Shown: positions 41,741-51,199 of the stretch, piece by piece
How positions within the stretch are numbered: the first letter of the stretch is position 1
Layout of the letters: every line of letters begins with the position of its first letter
Assembly: GCF_004000785.1 (NCBI RefSeq)
Contig: NZ_BILX01000016.1
Coordinates: forward strand, 43,467 to 107,466
Direction: 5' to 3'
Source of the DNA: Paenibacillus ehimensis NBRC 15659
Lineage (GTDB): Bacteria; Bacillota; Bacilli; Paenibacillales; NBRC-103111
Length of the DNA stretch: 64,000 nucleotides
The notes under the pieces: generated by a model
The model's database searches: none
Told to the model about the DNA's origin: nothing
Seen by the model: only the letters and a program-made list of their open reading frames with translations
Position numbers and translations under genes: made by a program

Positions 41741-42028
41741 AAATTTCACCTGCAACAAACTTTGACGGAGCCAAGCATAACCCGAATGGACCAGAGAGCC
41801 GGTGGTCGGTGCGAACCGGACGAATTCGATATGCGGAGCACTCCTGAGTTGTTGTGCCGAACCTTACAGTAGGCACAACCGGCCGGAAACCGTTATTTTT
41901 CCCGGTCTGTTCATAGCAGACCTCATGAGGCTGTTGCGCGCGAGCGCACAGCGAAGTAGGGTGGTACCACGAGAATCAGCTCCTCGTCCCTTGTATACGC
42001 TAGTCGTGTCGGGGCGGGGAGTTTTTTG
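41741..42028 (+). promoter_or_regulatory. T-box riboswitch upstream of serA, serine (AGC) specifier
   Basis: Stem I starts with the typical AGAGAGCCGGTGGTCGGTGC and AACCGG. The specifier region reads GGAGCACTCCTGAG, with AGC (Ser) as the likely specifier triplet. The T-box sequence AGGGTGGTACCACG is at 41958-41971. The antiterminator competes with a terminator, GCTCCTCGTCCC paired with GGGGCGGGGAG and followed by TTTTTT (41979-42027). Uncharged tRNA-Ser should favour read-through into serA. The wider 41595-42067 gap has no gene. Confidence 0.92.
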
Positions 42029-42067
42029 TGTTTTTTACGTAATTTACTTCATGGAGGTCTGAGAACA

Positions 42068-43651
42068 ATGTACAAAGTATTGGTTATGGATGGAATCAGC
42101 GACATGGGAATTCAACTGTTGTACGACGCGCCGGATGTCGAGGTGGACAAAAAGAACGGTTTGTCCGAGGACGAACTGGTGGCGATCATTGCAGACTATG
42201 ACGCTTTATTGGTGCGCAGCGCCACGAAGGTAACCGAACGCATTATGGGCGCCGGCAGCAAATTGAAAGTTGTCGGACGCGCCGGCGTAGGCGTCGACAA
42301 TATCGATCTGGAAGCGGCAACGAAGCGCGGTATCGTCGTCATCAATGCGCCGGACGGCAACACCATCGCCACCTGCGAGTTGACCTTCGCCATGATGATG
42401 TCCGTCGCCCGCATGATTCCGCAGGCATACAAGAAAACCGTCGGCGGCGAATGGGATCGCAAAACGTTCGTCGGCGTGGAGCTGCGCAACAAGGTGCTCG
42501 GCGTGCTCGGCATGGGCCGCATCGGCAGCGAGGTCGCCAAGCGGGCCAAGGCGTTCGGCATGGAAGTGATCGGCTATGACCCTTTCCTGACCGAAGAGCG
42601 TGCGGAAAAGCTCGGCGTGAAGCTCGGCTCCGTGAACGAAATTTGTGCCGCAGCGGATTTCATTACGGTTCACACGCCGCTGACCAACGAAACCCGCCAT
42701 ATGATCAGCCGCCCGCAATTTGAGCTGATGAAAAAAGGCGCGCGCATCATCAACTGCGCACGCGGCGGCATTATCGACGAGCTGGCGCTTGTCGAAGCGA
42801 TCGATGCCGGCATCGTCGCCGGAGCTGCGTTCGACGTGTTCGAGAAGGAACCTCCGGCTGCCGATCATCCGTTCCTGAACCATCCGAAAATTGTCGTCAC
42901 GCCGCACCTCGGCGCTTCGACGGTTGAAGCGCAGGAAAACGTCGCGATCGACGTATCCGAGGAAGTTCTTCACATTCTGCGCGACCAGCCGTTCAAGAAC
43001 GCCGTCAACATGCCGCCGGTACCGGCTAACGTGCTCCATGCGCTGCAGCCTTATTTCAACCTCGGCGAGAAGCTCGGCGTCTTCCTTGGACAGACGATCG
43101 ACGGTCCGGTCAGCGAAATCGTGGTCAACTATTCCGGCGATTTGACCGACGTCGATACGACGCCGCTTACCCGCTACATCGTCAAAGGCATTCTCGCCAA
43201 CCAATTGGAGGGCGTGAACATCGTCAATGCGATGCATCTGGCCAAAACGCGCGGGCTCAACGTCGTCGTTCAAAAGTCGTCCGCCGCGAAGAGCTTTACG
43301 AATCTCGTTTCCGTAACGCTAAAAACGAAGCAAGAAGAGCGTGTGCTTGCCGGCACCCTGCTTTCCGGCTACGGCGAGCGGATCGTTCAAATCGATCAAT
43401 ATCCGGTCGATATCGCGCCGTCCGGCCATCTGCTTCTGATCTCGCATAACGATAAGCCGGGCATCATCGGTAAAGTCGGAACGCTGCTCGGCGATAACGG
43501 CGTCAATATCGCTACGATGCAGGTCGGCCGTAAAGTCGTCGGCGGTTCGGCGATCATGGTGCTGACAACCGATAAAGAAACGCCGAAGGAAGTGCTCGAC
43601 CGCCTGATTCAGCTTCCGGAATTGACCAATGCACGCGAGCTGACGCTGTAA
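42068..43651 (+). CDS. serA: D-3-phosphoglycerate dehydrogenase SerA
   Basis: 527 residues from the ATG at 42068 (GGAGGTCTGAGAACA upstream). First step of serine synthesis. NAD domain with GVLGMGRIGSEVAKRAKAFG (about residues 145-164), catalytic pieces NCARGGIIDE, FDVFEKEPP and TPHLGASTVEAQ, then the ASB domain and a C-terminal ACT domain (LLISHNDKPGIIGKVGTLLG) that may bind serine. This is the long bacterial type. Controlled by a Ser T-box, so synthesis rises when tRNA-Ser is uncharged. Confidence 0.98.
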   Translation: MYKVLVMDGISDMGIQLLYDAPDVEVDKKNGLSEDELVAIIADYDALLVRSATKVTERIMGAGSKLKVVGRAGVGVDNIDLEAATKRGIVVINAPDGNTIATCELTFAMMMSVARMIPQAYKKTVGGEWDRKTFVGVELRNKVLGVLGMGRIGSEVAKRAKAFGMEVIGYDPFLTEERAEKLGVKLGSVNEICAAADFITVHTPLTNETRHMISRPQFELMKKGARIINCARGGIIDELALVEAIDAGIVAGAAFDVFEKEPPAADHPFLNHPKIVVTPHLGASTVEAQENVAIDVSEEVLHILRDQPFKNAVNMPPVPANVLHALQPYFNLGEKLGVFLGQTIDGPVSEIVVNYSGDLTDVDTTPLTRYIVKGILANQLEGVNIVNAMHLAKTRGLNVVVQKSSAAKSFTNLVSVTLKTKQEERVLAGTLLSGYGERIVQIDQYPVDIAPSGHLLLISHNDKPGIIGKVGTLLGDNGVNIATMQVGRKVVGGSAIMVLTTDKETPKEVLDRLIQLPELTNARELTL

Positions 43652-43708
43652 GTTCTACGATTGTTTCACGAACAACAAGAAAAAAGACGTTCGTTCTACA
43701 AAAGAAAG

Positions 43709-43737
43709 AAGCCTCCGATGACGAATCGGAGGCTTTT
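43709..43737 (+). terminator. Terminator between serA and resE
   Basis: AAGCCTCCGAT/ATCGGAGGCTT hairpin with a 4-base loop and flanking A and T runs. It probably serves serA and, in reverse, resE. Confidence 0.9.
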
Positions 43738-43745
43738 GTCTGGTT

Positions 43746-45590
43746 TTACACCGCTTTGCAGGGAAGCGTGATGGAAAATGTCGTCCCCTGCCCCGGCTGG
43801 CTTTTGACATGGACGGTACCCTCGTGGGCTTCTATGATGTTTTTCACGATGGACAGGCCCAGCCCCGTTCCGCCGGTTGCTCCGCGCGTACGGGCTTTGT
43901 CCGCCTTGTAGAAACGCTCGAAGATGAACGGCAGATCTTCCGCCGGAATGCCGTAGCCTTGGTCCGCCACTTCGATCAATACCGCCTCTTCCCCTTTATA
44001 GCGCGTGCGTGCCGCACTCAGTTGAATAAGCGATTGCGAGGGCGTATGCCGGATCGCATTGTCCAGCAGATTGGTCAGCACCTGCTCCATCCGGTCTTCG
44101 TCGGCATGGCACAGCACCAGTTCTTCGTCAGGAAGCACGCAGGTCATCGTAATGCCGTGTTCCTTGGACAAGCCCGCGAATTTACGGTGTACCCGCTTTA
44201 AGAACGTGTTCACTTCCAGCTCGCGGAAGTTCAACTCCATGTTCCCTGTCTCCATTTTCGCCAGGTCGAGCAAATCCTTGACCAGCCGGCCCATGCGAAG
44301 CGACTCGTCGTGTATGACCTGCGCCAGATCCTTGCGCTCTTCCGGTGTGGCCGCGATATCGTCGATCAACGCCTCGCTGTAGCCCTGCAGCATCGAAAGC
44401 GGCGTGCGCAGCTCGTGCGATACGTTGGCGACAAAATCTTTGCGCAGCTTGTCGAGCCGGAATTCCTCCGTGACATCCCGCATAACGGCTACAACCCCTC
44501 GCACAAGCTCATGCGAATACAAAGGCGCCATCACGACGGACCAAACTTCACTCTGAACATGCAGCTTCGCCGTCATCTCTTTCGCCTCGGAGATGACCCC
44601 TTGAAATAACGGCTGAAGGGGCTCGGGGACCGTTTCCGGCTTCCGCGGCATATGTTTTTCTTCCTGACCGGACCAGTCGTCCGCCCAGTGAATCTCGTTC
44701 CAATCCCGTACGACCTTATCGCCCGGAGGATTGGTCAAAATGACTTTCCCATCCGCGTCGAACGTAATCACCGCATCGCCCATGCTTCGCAGAACGCTGG
44801 CCAAATGCTCCTTTTCGTGACTTAACGCCTTAATCGTATCCGACAGCTTCTCTCCCATATGGTTGAACGTTTTGCCCAGCTCGCCCAGCTCGTCGGAAGA
44901 CGTGATCGGCACGCGCGTATCGTATTCGCCCATCGAGATCAGATCGGCCGCTTTCTTAAGCTGGAGCAGCGGCTGTGTAATTTTGGTCAGCAGGAAGAAG
45001 GCGAAGAACGTCGTCATCAGAAAGCCGGCGACCCCGACGACGACGAACAGCTTTTTGACATAAGCCTGCGTTTCCTCCGCCGATTGCGTGAGCTGATACA
45101 GGATCAGCGCTCCGGCGGTTTGCGTCTGGCCTTCATTCATATAAGGCACGGCTACGGCCGTGTATTGATTGCTCAAAGGTGCGCGCGGAAGGCCCGAACT
45201 CGTATTGCGGTTATCGACAGACTGCCCGGCGAACGCCTTCTGCAAATCCGCTTTTGTGAAGAAATCGGTATAACGGAACGTTTTGTCCTGAGCTTGCGCA
45301 AATGGCGGATCAATCTGCTCGAAATTGGCAGTCACCATCAGGATGCTCGCTCCTTGCGCGCTAAGCAGCTCATTGACAACCTGCAAGTACCGCCGTTCTT
45401 CCTTATGCAAGGAAATTTCGTTGGCCACCTTGACAGCCAGCCTCGTGAGCGTTTCCGCCTGATCCTTCGACTTGGGGAACGACGTTTCGATATATCGGAA
45501 CAAAAAAAGGCTGAGCGTCAATAAAACGACAACAACCAGCCCGATAATCGTAATCCACAGTTTACCGACAACGCTTTTTAAAATAAACAC
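43746..45590 (-). CDS. resE: Sensor histidine kinase ResE
   Basis: 614 residues. Two membrane segments (IIGLVVVVLLTLSLFLF and FVVVGVAGFLMTTFFAFFLLTKI) frame an outer domain of about 150 residues. Then HAMP (LKKAADLISMGEYDTRVPI), PAS, the phospho-acceptor region VANVSHELRTPLSMLQGYSE, and the ATPase domain with N-box DNAIRHT, GYGIPAEDLPFIFERFYK and GGTGLGLSIV. With ResD it controls respiration genes under low oxygen. 1 base separates it from resD. Confidence 0.93.
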   Translation of the reverse strand: MFILKSVVGKLWITIIGLVVVVLLTLSLFLFRYIETSFPKSKDQAETLTRLAVKVANEISLHKEERRYLQVVNELLSAQGASILMVTANFEQIDPPFAQAQDKTFRYTDFFTKADLQKAFAGQSVDNRNTSSGLPRAPLSNQYTAVAVPYMNEGQTQTAGALILYQLTQSAEETQAYVKKLFVVVGVAGFLMTTFFAFFLLTKITQPLLQLKKAADLISMGEYDTRVPITSSDELGELGKTFNHMGEKLSDTIKALSHEKEHLASVLRSMGDAVITFDADGKVILTNPPGDKVVRDWNEIHWADDWSGQEEKHMPRKPETVPEPLQPLFQGVISEAKEMTAKLHVQSEVWSVVMAPLYSHELVRGVVAVMRDVTEEFRLDKLRKDFVANVSHELRTPLSMLQGYSEALIDDIAATPEERKDLAQVIHDESLRMGRLVKDLLDLAKMETGNMELNFRELEVNTFLKRVHRKFAGLSKEHGITMTCVLPDEELVLCHADEDRMEQVLTNLLDNAIRHTPSQSLIQLSAARTRYKGEEAVLIEVADQGYGIPAEDLPFIFERFYKADKARTRGATGGTGLGLSIVKNIIEAHEGTVHVKSQPGQGTTFSITLPCKAV

Positions 45591-45591
45591 G

Positions 45592-46308
45592 TTATTTCGG
45601 GACCTCGAGCTTGTAGCCTACGCCCCAAACCGTAGTAATCATAGAGGCGGCGTCCGGCGACACTTTATTCAGCTTCTCGCGCAGCCGTTTCACATGGGTG
45701 TCGACCGTGCGCAAATCACCGAAAAACTCGTAGTTCCATACGTCCTTGAGCAGCTCCTCCCGGGAAAACACCTTATCCGGCGACACCGCCAAATAATGAA
45801 GCAGCTCGTATTCTTTCGGAGTCAACGCCACTTCCTGTCCTCCGGCCGTGACGCGGTGAGCGTCGTGCTCGATCACCAGATTCGGGAACACGATATTGTT
45901 GCTCGAGTTCACTTCCTTGGACAAGTACGCGGTTACCGAAGACCTCCGCAAAATCGCTTTGACGCGATAAATGACCTCCCGGGGACTGAACGGCTTGACC
46001 ACATAGTCGTCCGCTCCCGACTCGAAGCCTTGGACGCGGTTCGTTTCTTCGCCCTTGGCGGTCAGCATAATCACCGGCGTCGATTTCACCTGGCGCAGCC
46101 GGGCGCACACCTCGTTGCCGTCGATGCCCGGCAGCATCACGTCGAGCAGAATCAAGTCGTAATCCTGATCCAATGCTTTGCGAAGCGCCGATTCGCCGTC
46201 CTCGGCTTCGTCAATGCTGTAATTTTCCTTCTCCAAATACATCCGCAGCAGGCGGCGAATCCGTTCCTCATCATCTACGACCAATATATTCAACTTCGTC
46301 TCGCTCAT
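45592..46308 (-). CDS. resD: Response regulator ResD
   Basis: 238 residues from the ATG at 46308 (AGAGGTTCAGCC upstream; the longer frame begins at TTG). OmpR-type: receiver with LVVDDEERIRR and the phospho-acceptor in DLILLDVMLPGIDG, then a winged-helix domain (ALTPKEYELLHYLAVSPDKV and VDTHVKRLREKLNK). In B. subtilis ResD activates anaerobic and aerobic respiration genes, including resA and ctaA. Downstream of resC in the usual resABCDE order. Confidence 0.95.
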   Translation of the reverse strand: MSETKLNILVVDDEERIRRLLRMYLEKENYSIDEAEDGESALRKALDQDYDLILLDVMLPGIDGNEVCARLRQVKSTPVIMLTAKGEETNRVQGFESGADDYVVKPFSPREVIYRVKAILRRSSVTAYLSKEVNSSNNIVFPNLVIEHDAHRVTAGGQEVALTPKEYELLHYLAVSPDKVFSREELLKDVWNYEFFGDLRTVDTHVKRLREKLNKVSPDAASMITTVWGVGYKLEVPK

Positions 46309-46377
46309 GGCTGAACCTCTTTTCAATTGAGATTAACGACCGTTATTTGAAGCATGGCAAGCTGTCGCCTTGCCGGA

Positions 46378-47625
46378 TTACGTGCCGGAATACGAATGCA
46401 AGCCGGCAATCACCAGATTTACGCCGATGAGCGTAAACATGACGACGAGAAACCCGATCACGGACAGCCAGGCGGATTTTTTGCCCATCCAGCCGCGGGA
46501 CAGACGAAGATGCAGGTACACCGCATAAAATAACCAGACAATCAGCGCCCACACTTCCTTCGGGTCCCAGCCCCAGAAGCGTCCCCAAGCTTCGTGCGCC
46601 CAAATCATCGCGAAGATGAGCGCTCCGAGCGTAAAGATCGGGTAGCCGATCGCAATCGCCCGGTAGCCGATCTCATCCACATCCTCCGAATCGATCCCTC
46701 GCATCGCCGGCTGAATCGCCTGGCCTAACGGCTTGCGGATAACAAGACGAATCAGTGCATACAGCAAGGCGCCCAGAAGGACCGACCAAATCACGGTATT
46801 GAACTTCCGTCCGGCATTCGCCCCTTCCATCCAGGACGGAGCTTCGAAGAGCGGCTCGGTCATCCCGAGAAAGGGCTTCATTTCCAGCTGCTCGCTTTGA
46901 TACGGTTTTACGATCGGCGGAAGAACGTACTCGACGTTTTGCTTTACAACCTGCTCGACATTATTGATATCGGTCATTTTGACGTCGCTCACGAATTTCG
47001 CTTTATACCCTGATGCGTTAAAGCCGAAGATGGCAACGACGAACGCCATAATCATAAGCAGGGTAAAAATGGTAAATTCGACGCCGCGCTGCTCTCTGCG
47101 GTCCCCTTTGGAGGTCCCGGCAAAGTTGACGTTTTGGAGCAAGTACATCAAGCCTGCGGCAAACCCGACGGCGAAGAAAGCTTCTCCGAGAGCTGCGGTC
47201 GTCACATGGATTTTGAGCCAATAGCTTTGCAGTGCCGGAATAAGCGGCTGCACTTCACGCGGGAACACCGAAGCGTACGCGATGATGATAATCGACACGG
47301 GCATCGCGAATACGCCAAGCGCAGGCGTACGATAAATCAAATAGACGACGATAAACGCGAGCACGATCATCATCCCGAGGAACGTCATGAATTCGTACAT
47401 GTTGCTCGTCGGAATATGACCGCCTTCGACCCAGCGGGTAAAGAAAAACGTCACATGACACAAAAATCCGATCACGGTCAGGATGAAGCCGATGAAGCCC
47501 CACCGCTTGGCGAATCCTTCGGGGTCCGCCTCCTGAACCGATTTTTTTCCGGTAACCGCTATGACAAAGCCGAGCAGAGCCAGAGCGTATACGATAAAAG
47601 CAATCAGCAAAAACGTGCTGCTCAC
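46378..47625 (-). CDS. resC: Cytochrome c biogenesis protein ResC (CcsA)
   Basis: 415 residues, about eight membrane segments. Heme-handling half of the System II cytochrome c synthase. The tryptophan-rich heme motif HEAWGRFWGWDPKEVWAL is complete near residues 335-352, with histidines on flanking helices. GTG start overlapping the resB stop (GTGA), so translationally coupled. Works with ResB. Confidence 0.95.
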   Translation of the reverse strand: MSSTFLLIAFIVYALALLGFVIAVTGKKSVQEADPEGFAKRWGFIGFILTVIGFLCHVTFFFTRWVEGGHIPTSNMYEFMTFLGMMIVLAFIVVYLIYRTPALGVFAMPVSIIIIAYASVFPREVQPLIPALQSYWLKIHVTTAALGEAFFAVGFAAGLMYLLQNVNFAGTSKGDRREQRGVEFTIFTLLMIMAFVVAIFGFNASGYKAKFVSDVKMTDINNVEQVVKQNVEYVLPPIVKPYQSEQLEMKPFLGMTEPLFEAPSWMEGANAGRKFNTVIWSVLLGALLYALIRLVIRKPLGQAIQPAMRGIDSEDVDEIGYRAIAIGYPIFTLGALIFAMIWAHEAWGRFWGWDPKEVWALIVWLFYAVYLHLRLSRGWMGKKSAWLSVIGFLVVMFTLIGVNLVIAGLHSYSGT

Positions 47626-49307
47626 GTTCCATTCACCTTTCTTTCCAGCGTCTTCGGATCGATGTCGATTCCCGTTTTAGTTAAAAGCTGGGCCACTTCC
47701 TTCCGGATGCCGTACCAGTTCTTGTTCGTATGAGCGCCGAGCGCGAGCTGACCGTCATCGATGCGCAGCCAGATCCGGCGATGGTGCCAATAGAAGCCCA
47801 TGATCAAGCCGATCATCGAAATGGCCGCGCCGACCCAGATATAGGGCATTGCCCGGTCTACCCGGATATTCAAGTAACTGACATACTCCGAAATGGCTAC
47901 GTCGGCCATCGAACCAACGGACAGCTCCAGCTTGGCGCCAAGCGCTCCGTTGATTTCGTCTTGACGGAAATTGACTTTATCCACCTGACGCGGGAAGTAC
48001 ATGTAAGGCTCCCCTTCCGGCTTCAAGCCCGGTCCCGAAATGGCAAATACGAATGCCGGAGCTTTCGGTTCGTTGGACTTGGTCATCGGCACGCCCTTGG
48101 CGTCCAAAGCGAATTCGGGGAAATACGCCTTCAGCTTTAATTGGTAGGGGCCTGCCGTGTACGATTCCGCTGGCTTGTTCATCGGCAGCTCAAAGCTTCC
48201 GTACGTCTCGCCGGTTTGTTTGTTTTTCAGCGTCGGCTTGACGGATATTAGCGTCGGAGACGGCTTGAAATCGAATTGATAGGCAAGGAACCCTTTGTAA
48301 TCCAGCGGCTTGTTCACGACAATATCCTGACGGTGTACTTCCTCCAGCACCGGCTCCTTCGCCGGATCGTCGCAGTCTGCCTTACACTTGTAGAGCACCG
48401 CTTTCGTCTCGAACACCTTCGGTACGTCCTGCCCTTTGGAGCGGAAGCCCTCCGACATTTCTTCCTGCTTGTAAAACTCCAGCGTAAATTTTTCGTTCTT
48501 CAAATAATAAGGAGTCTCGGGAATTTTGACAAGCTTCCCTTCCGGAAAAGCGATGTGCTGATCCATATGCCAGCCCGGAATGCTCCGCATCAATACGGCG
48601 GCCAGAAAAATAATCAAACCGATATGATTGATATAAGGTCCCCAGCGGCTGAACCGGTTTTTCTCCGCCAGCAGCGCCGTGCCGTCCGTATGCACACGGT
48701 AGCGCTGCTTGCGGAGCACCTCCGCCGCCTGTTCCGTCCAAGCCTCCGGCGTCTGTTTGCCGGCTTCGCCTTGGACTGCGGACGGAAGCGGTCCGGTAAA
48801 GGCTACTTTTTGACGCGTGATGAAGCTTAAATGTTTGCGGATCTGCTGCTTACTGAGCGCCCGGTACAACGGGAGCACGCGGTCCAGACTGCAGACGACG
48901 AGCGACGTGCCGATCATGAACAGCAGCGTAATGAACCACCAGGATTCGAACGTATGCGACAGCCCCAGCAAATAATAAATATACCCGATCGTTCCGTACG
49001 TTTCTTTATAATACACCGCAGGATCGATGTTCAGAAACGTATTTTCCTGCGGATATACGGTCCCCAGAATCGAGCCCAGCAGCGTAATCGCAATGAGATA
49101 AACCGCGATTTTGACGGACGAGAAAAAATTCCAGACCCGGTCCAGCACGCCGGGATTGGCGCGCTGGGATCGCCGGGCGACCCCGTCGTACCGCATCTCA
49201 AGCGGTGCGTTGCCGCCTTCGTCCGAAAGCGGCTTGCCACAGGACTCGCACAGAATGGAGCCGACATGATTCTGGTGCCCGCATTCGCATTTCGTATTTT
49301 GAATCAT
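47622..49307 (-). CDS. resB: Cytochrome c biogenesis protein ResB
   Basis: 561 residues. Partner of ResC. The N-terminus carries an extra zinc-ribbon-like segment with C7, C9, C20 and C23 (TKCECGHQNHVGSILCESCG) before the first membrane helix. Then VWNFFSSVKIAVYLIAITLLG, helices near residues 115-133 and 225-245, a large outer domain, and a last helix (MPYIWVGAAISMIGLIMGFYW). ATG just after the resA stop. Confidence 0.95.
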   Translation of the reverse strand: MIQNTKCECGHQNHVGSILCESCGKPLSDEGGNAPLEMRYDGVARRSQRANPGVLDRVWNFFSSVKIAVYLIAITLLGSILGTVYPQENTFLNIDPAVYYKETYGTIGYIYYLLGLSHTFESWWFITLLFMIGTSLVVCSLDRVLPLYRALSKQQIRKHLSFITRQKVAFTGPLPSAVQGEAGKQTPEAWTEQAAEVLRKQRYRVHTDGTALLAEKNRFSRWGPYINHIGLIIFLAAVLMRSIPGWHMDQHIAFPEGKLVKIPETPYYLKNEKFTLEFYKQEEMSEGFRSKGQDVPKVFETKAVLYKCKADCDDPAKEPVLEEVHRQDIVVNKPLDYKGFLAYQFDFKPSPTLISVKPTLKNKQTGETYGSFELPMNKPAESYTAGPYQLKLKAYFPEFALDAKGVPMTKSNEPKAPAFVFAISGPGLKPEGEPYMYFPRQVDKVNFRQDEINGALGAKLELSVGSMADVAISEYVSYLNIRVDRAMPYIWVGAAISMIGLIMGFYWHHRRIWLRIDDGQLALGAHTNKNWYGIRKEVAQLLTKTGIDIDPKTLERKVNGT

Positions 49308-49310
49308 GTC

Positions 49311-49850
49311 CTACTTCCACCCTTGCTTTTGCGGTAATAACGATGTGATGGTCTTCTCGATATACGCCTCGTCCATCTCGCCGATCCGGATGACGCCGAC
49401 CTTCCCTTCCGGGCCGATGAAGAACGTAGTCGGATACTGAGAGACGCCGTAGCGCTTGCGAGTCTCCTCGTTCTTATCCAGCAAGATCGGGAACGTAACC
49501 TTATATTGGCTCACGAAGTTCTCAACCGCGACTCGTGGCTCGTCCAGATTGAGGCCAAGCACCTCGACATTTTTATCCGCCCACTTGGCGCGCTGTCTTT
49601 CGAGCGCCGGCATCTCGTTGCGGCAAGGCTCGCAGAACGTGCCCCAGAAGTTGACGACGACGACTTTGCCGCGGTAATCGGACAGCTTGCGGGTGGTACC
49701 GTCCAGGCTGAGCAGCTTAAAGTCCGGCGCCTCCGAGCCTTGCGTCGGTTTCTTGTCGCTCCCGAACAGGTTGCTCGCGAGCGTGAGCGCGCCGACGACG
49801 AGAATGACGGCAAAAATGGAAATTTGGACCCATCGTCTATGTTTCCCCAT
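49311..49850 (-). CDS. resA: Thiol-disulfide oxidoreductase ResA
   Basis: 179 residues. Membrane-anchored thioredoxin-like protein (anchor residues 8-26) that reduces apocytochrome c cysteines at the outer face. Active site CEPC (C73 and C76) within NFWGTFCEPCRNEMP, and the family's later motif VPTTF-like QYPTTFFIGPEG. First gene of resABCDE, with 77 bases upstream to rluB. Confidence 0.96.
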   Translation of the reverse strand: MGKHRRWVQISIFAVILVVGALTLASNLFGSDKKPTQGSEAPDFKLLSLDGTTRKLSDYRGKVVVVNFWGTFCEPCRNEMPALERQRAKWADKNVEVLGLNLDEPRVAVENFVSQYKVTFPILLDKNEETRKRYGVSQYPTTFFIGPEGKVGVIRIGEMDEAYIEKTITSLLPQKQGWK

Positions 49851-49927
49851 ATTCTCACACCTTTAAAACGAGAGTTGACTGACTGACAAATATCACACTT
49901 CCATTATATCGAAAATGGTCCCTGTAA

Positions 49928-50689
49928 TTATTCGCCTTTTTGAATTTTATGTGACTTGCCATCTCCCGCTTTAAGCGCTTCCTGGCGAAGCTCGTTGACC
50001 TCCTGCGGGGTCAGGTGGCGGAACTTGCCCCGTGGCACGCCGGATAGCTGAAGCGGCCCGAATTGAATCCGTTTCAGCTTGATCACCGGATGATGTATCG
50101 CGTCGAACATCCGCCTCACCTGCCGGTTGCGTCCTTCGAAAATCGTAATTTTCACGACGCTTTCGTTGGCTTCCGGGCGAACGTCCTGGTATTCCACCTC
50201 GGCGGGCGCAGTCATCCCGTCCTCAAGCTCAATCCCGTTCTTCAGCTTGTCGAGCAAGCTTCCGTGCGGTACACCTTTGACCGTGGCCAAATAGGTGCGC
50301 GGCACGTGGTGCTTCGGATGGGTCAGCAAATGCGCGAATTCGCCGTCGTTGGTGAGCAGCAGCAATCCTTCCGTATCGTAATCGAGCCTGCCGATCGGAT
50401 AGATGCGCTGCTTGATGTTTTTGAAAAACTCCGTCACCGTTTTACGTCCTTCCGGGTCTTGAGCGCTTGTGATGACGCCTTTCGGCTTGTTGAAGATCAC
50501 ATACACTTTCGATTGACGTCGGATCGGCTTGCCGTCCACTTTAATAAAATCCTGAGATGGATCAACCTTCACCCCCAGGGTGGTTACTACCTTGTCATTG
50601 ACTTCCACACGTCCTGCGGTAATCAATTCTTCACACTTGCGGCGGGAGGCCACACCCGCTTCGGCCAACACTTTTTGCAATCTATCCAT
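49928..50689 (-). CDS. rluB: 23S rRNA pseudouridine synthase RluB
   Basis: 253 residues from the ATG at 50689 (GAGGTGAATCCACAG upstream). S4 RNA-binding domain (LQKVLAEAGVASRRKCEELI) followed by the RsuA/RluB-type catalytic domain with the catalytic Asp in IYPIGRLDYDTEGLLLLTNDG and the EGRNRQVRRMFDAI signature. Modifies 23S rRNA near the peptidyl transferase centre. Neighbour of resA, as ypuL/rluB is in B. subtilis. Confidence 0.95.
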   Translation of the reverse strand: MDRLQKVLAEAGVASRRKCEELITAGRVEVNDKVVTTLGVKVDPSQDFIKVDGKPIRRQSKVYVIFNKPKGVITSAQDPEGRKTVTEFFKNIKQRIYPIGRLDYDTEGLLLLTNDGEFAHLLTHPKHHVPRTYLATVKGVPHGSLLDKLKNGIELEDGMTAPAEVEYQDVRPEANESVVKITIFEGRNRQVRRMFDAIHHPVIKLKRIQFGPLQLSGVPRGKFRHLTPQEVNELRQEALKAGDGKSHKIQKGE

Positions 50690-50707
50690 CTGTGGATTCA
50701 CCTCAAG

Positions 50708-51049
50708 CTAATGATACCTATCCTTGGGTGAAATCACAAGTTGCGCCCACGGAAAATCGCCCCCGGGGCACGTAATCGAATGCGGAAAAATATCATCGGG
50801 CTGAAAACCGTACATTTCCGACAGCCGGAGGATCAGCTTGTTCATCAAAAACAGCTGCTCCTTCTCCGCGGAAGTGCGGACGGCTCGCGGCCCGGAGAAG
50901 TCCCCTTCCAGACACAGGTGGATGTAGAGCGGATCGGTTTGGTCGGAAGAAGGGATGATGTCGCCGTTTTTTGCGATGAAATAATCATACCCTTTTCCGT
51001 TAATGGAGGAGCAGGCGGAGTGGTGGATGACAATGCCGTAATACTGCAT
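50708..51049 (-). CDS. Small N-acetylmuramoyl-L-alanine amidase-like protein
   Basis: 113 residues from the ATG at 51049 (GAGGTGAACCGC upstream). Starts MQYYGIVIHHSACSSINGKG; HH is at residues 9-10, and the end has IFPHSITCPGGDFPWAQL, which supplies the second His and the Cys of the Amidase_2/PGRP zinc site. Shorter than usual (about 150) and without a signal peptide, so it would be cytoplasmic or act after lysis. It lies between spmB and rluB. Substrate unknown. Confidence 0.82.
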   Translation of the reverse strand: MQYYGIVIHHSACSSINGKGYDYFIAKNGDIIPSSDQTDPLYIHLCLEGDFSGPRAVRTSAEKEQLFLMNKLILRLSEMYGFQPDDIFPHSITCPGGDFPWAQLVISPKDRYH

Positions 51050-51199
51050 GCGGTTCACCTCGTTAAGGCTGGACTGCTCACAGTATATGTGCGGAGAGGA
51101 TAAGGGGTGATGCGGAGAGAGGAGCCGTGGTCCGGCGGATAAGCCGGAGCGGGCGGAAGAAGATCCGCGCGCATGGCGGCCCGGGATTCGCCGTCTTTT

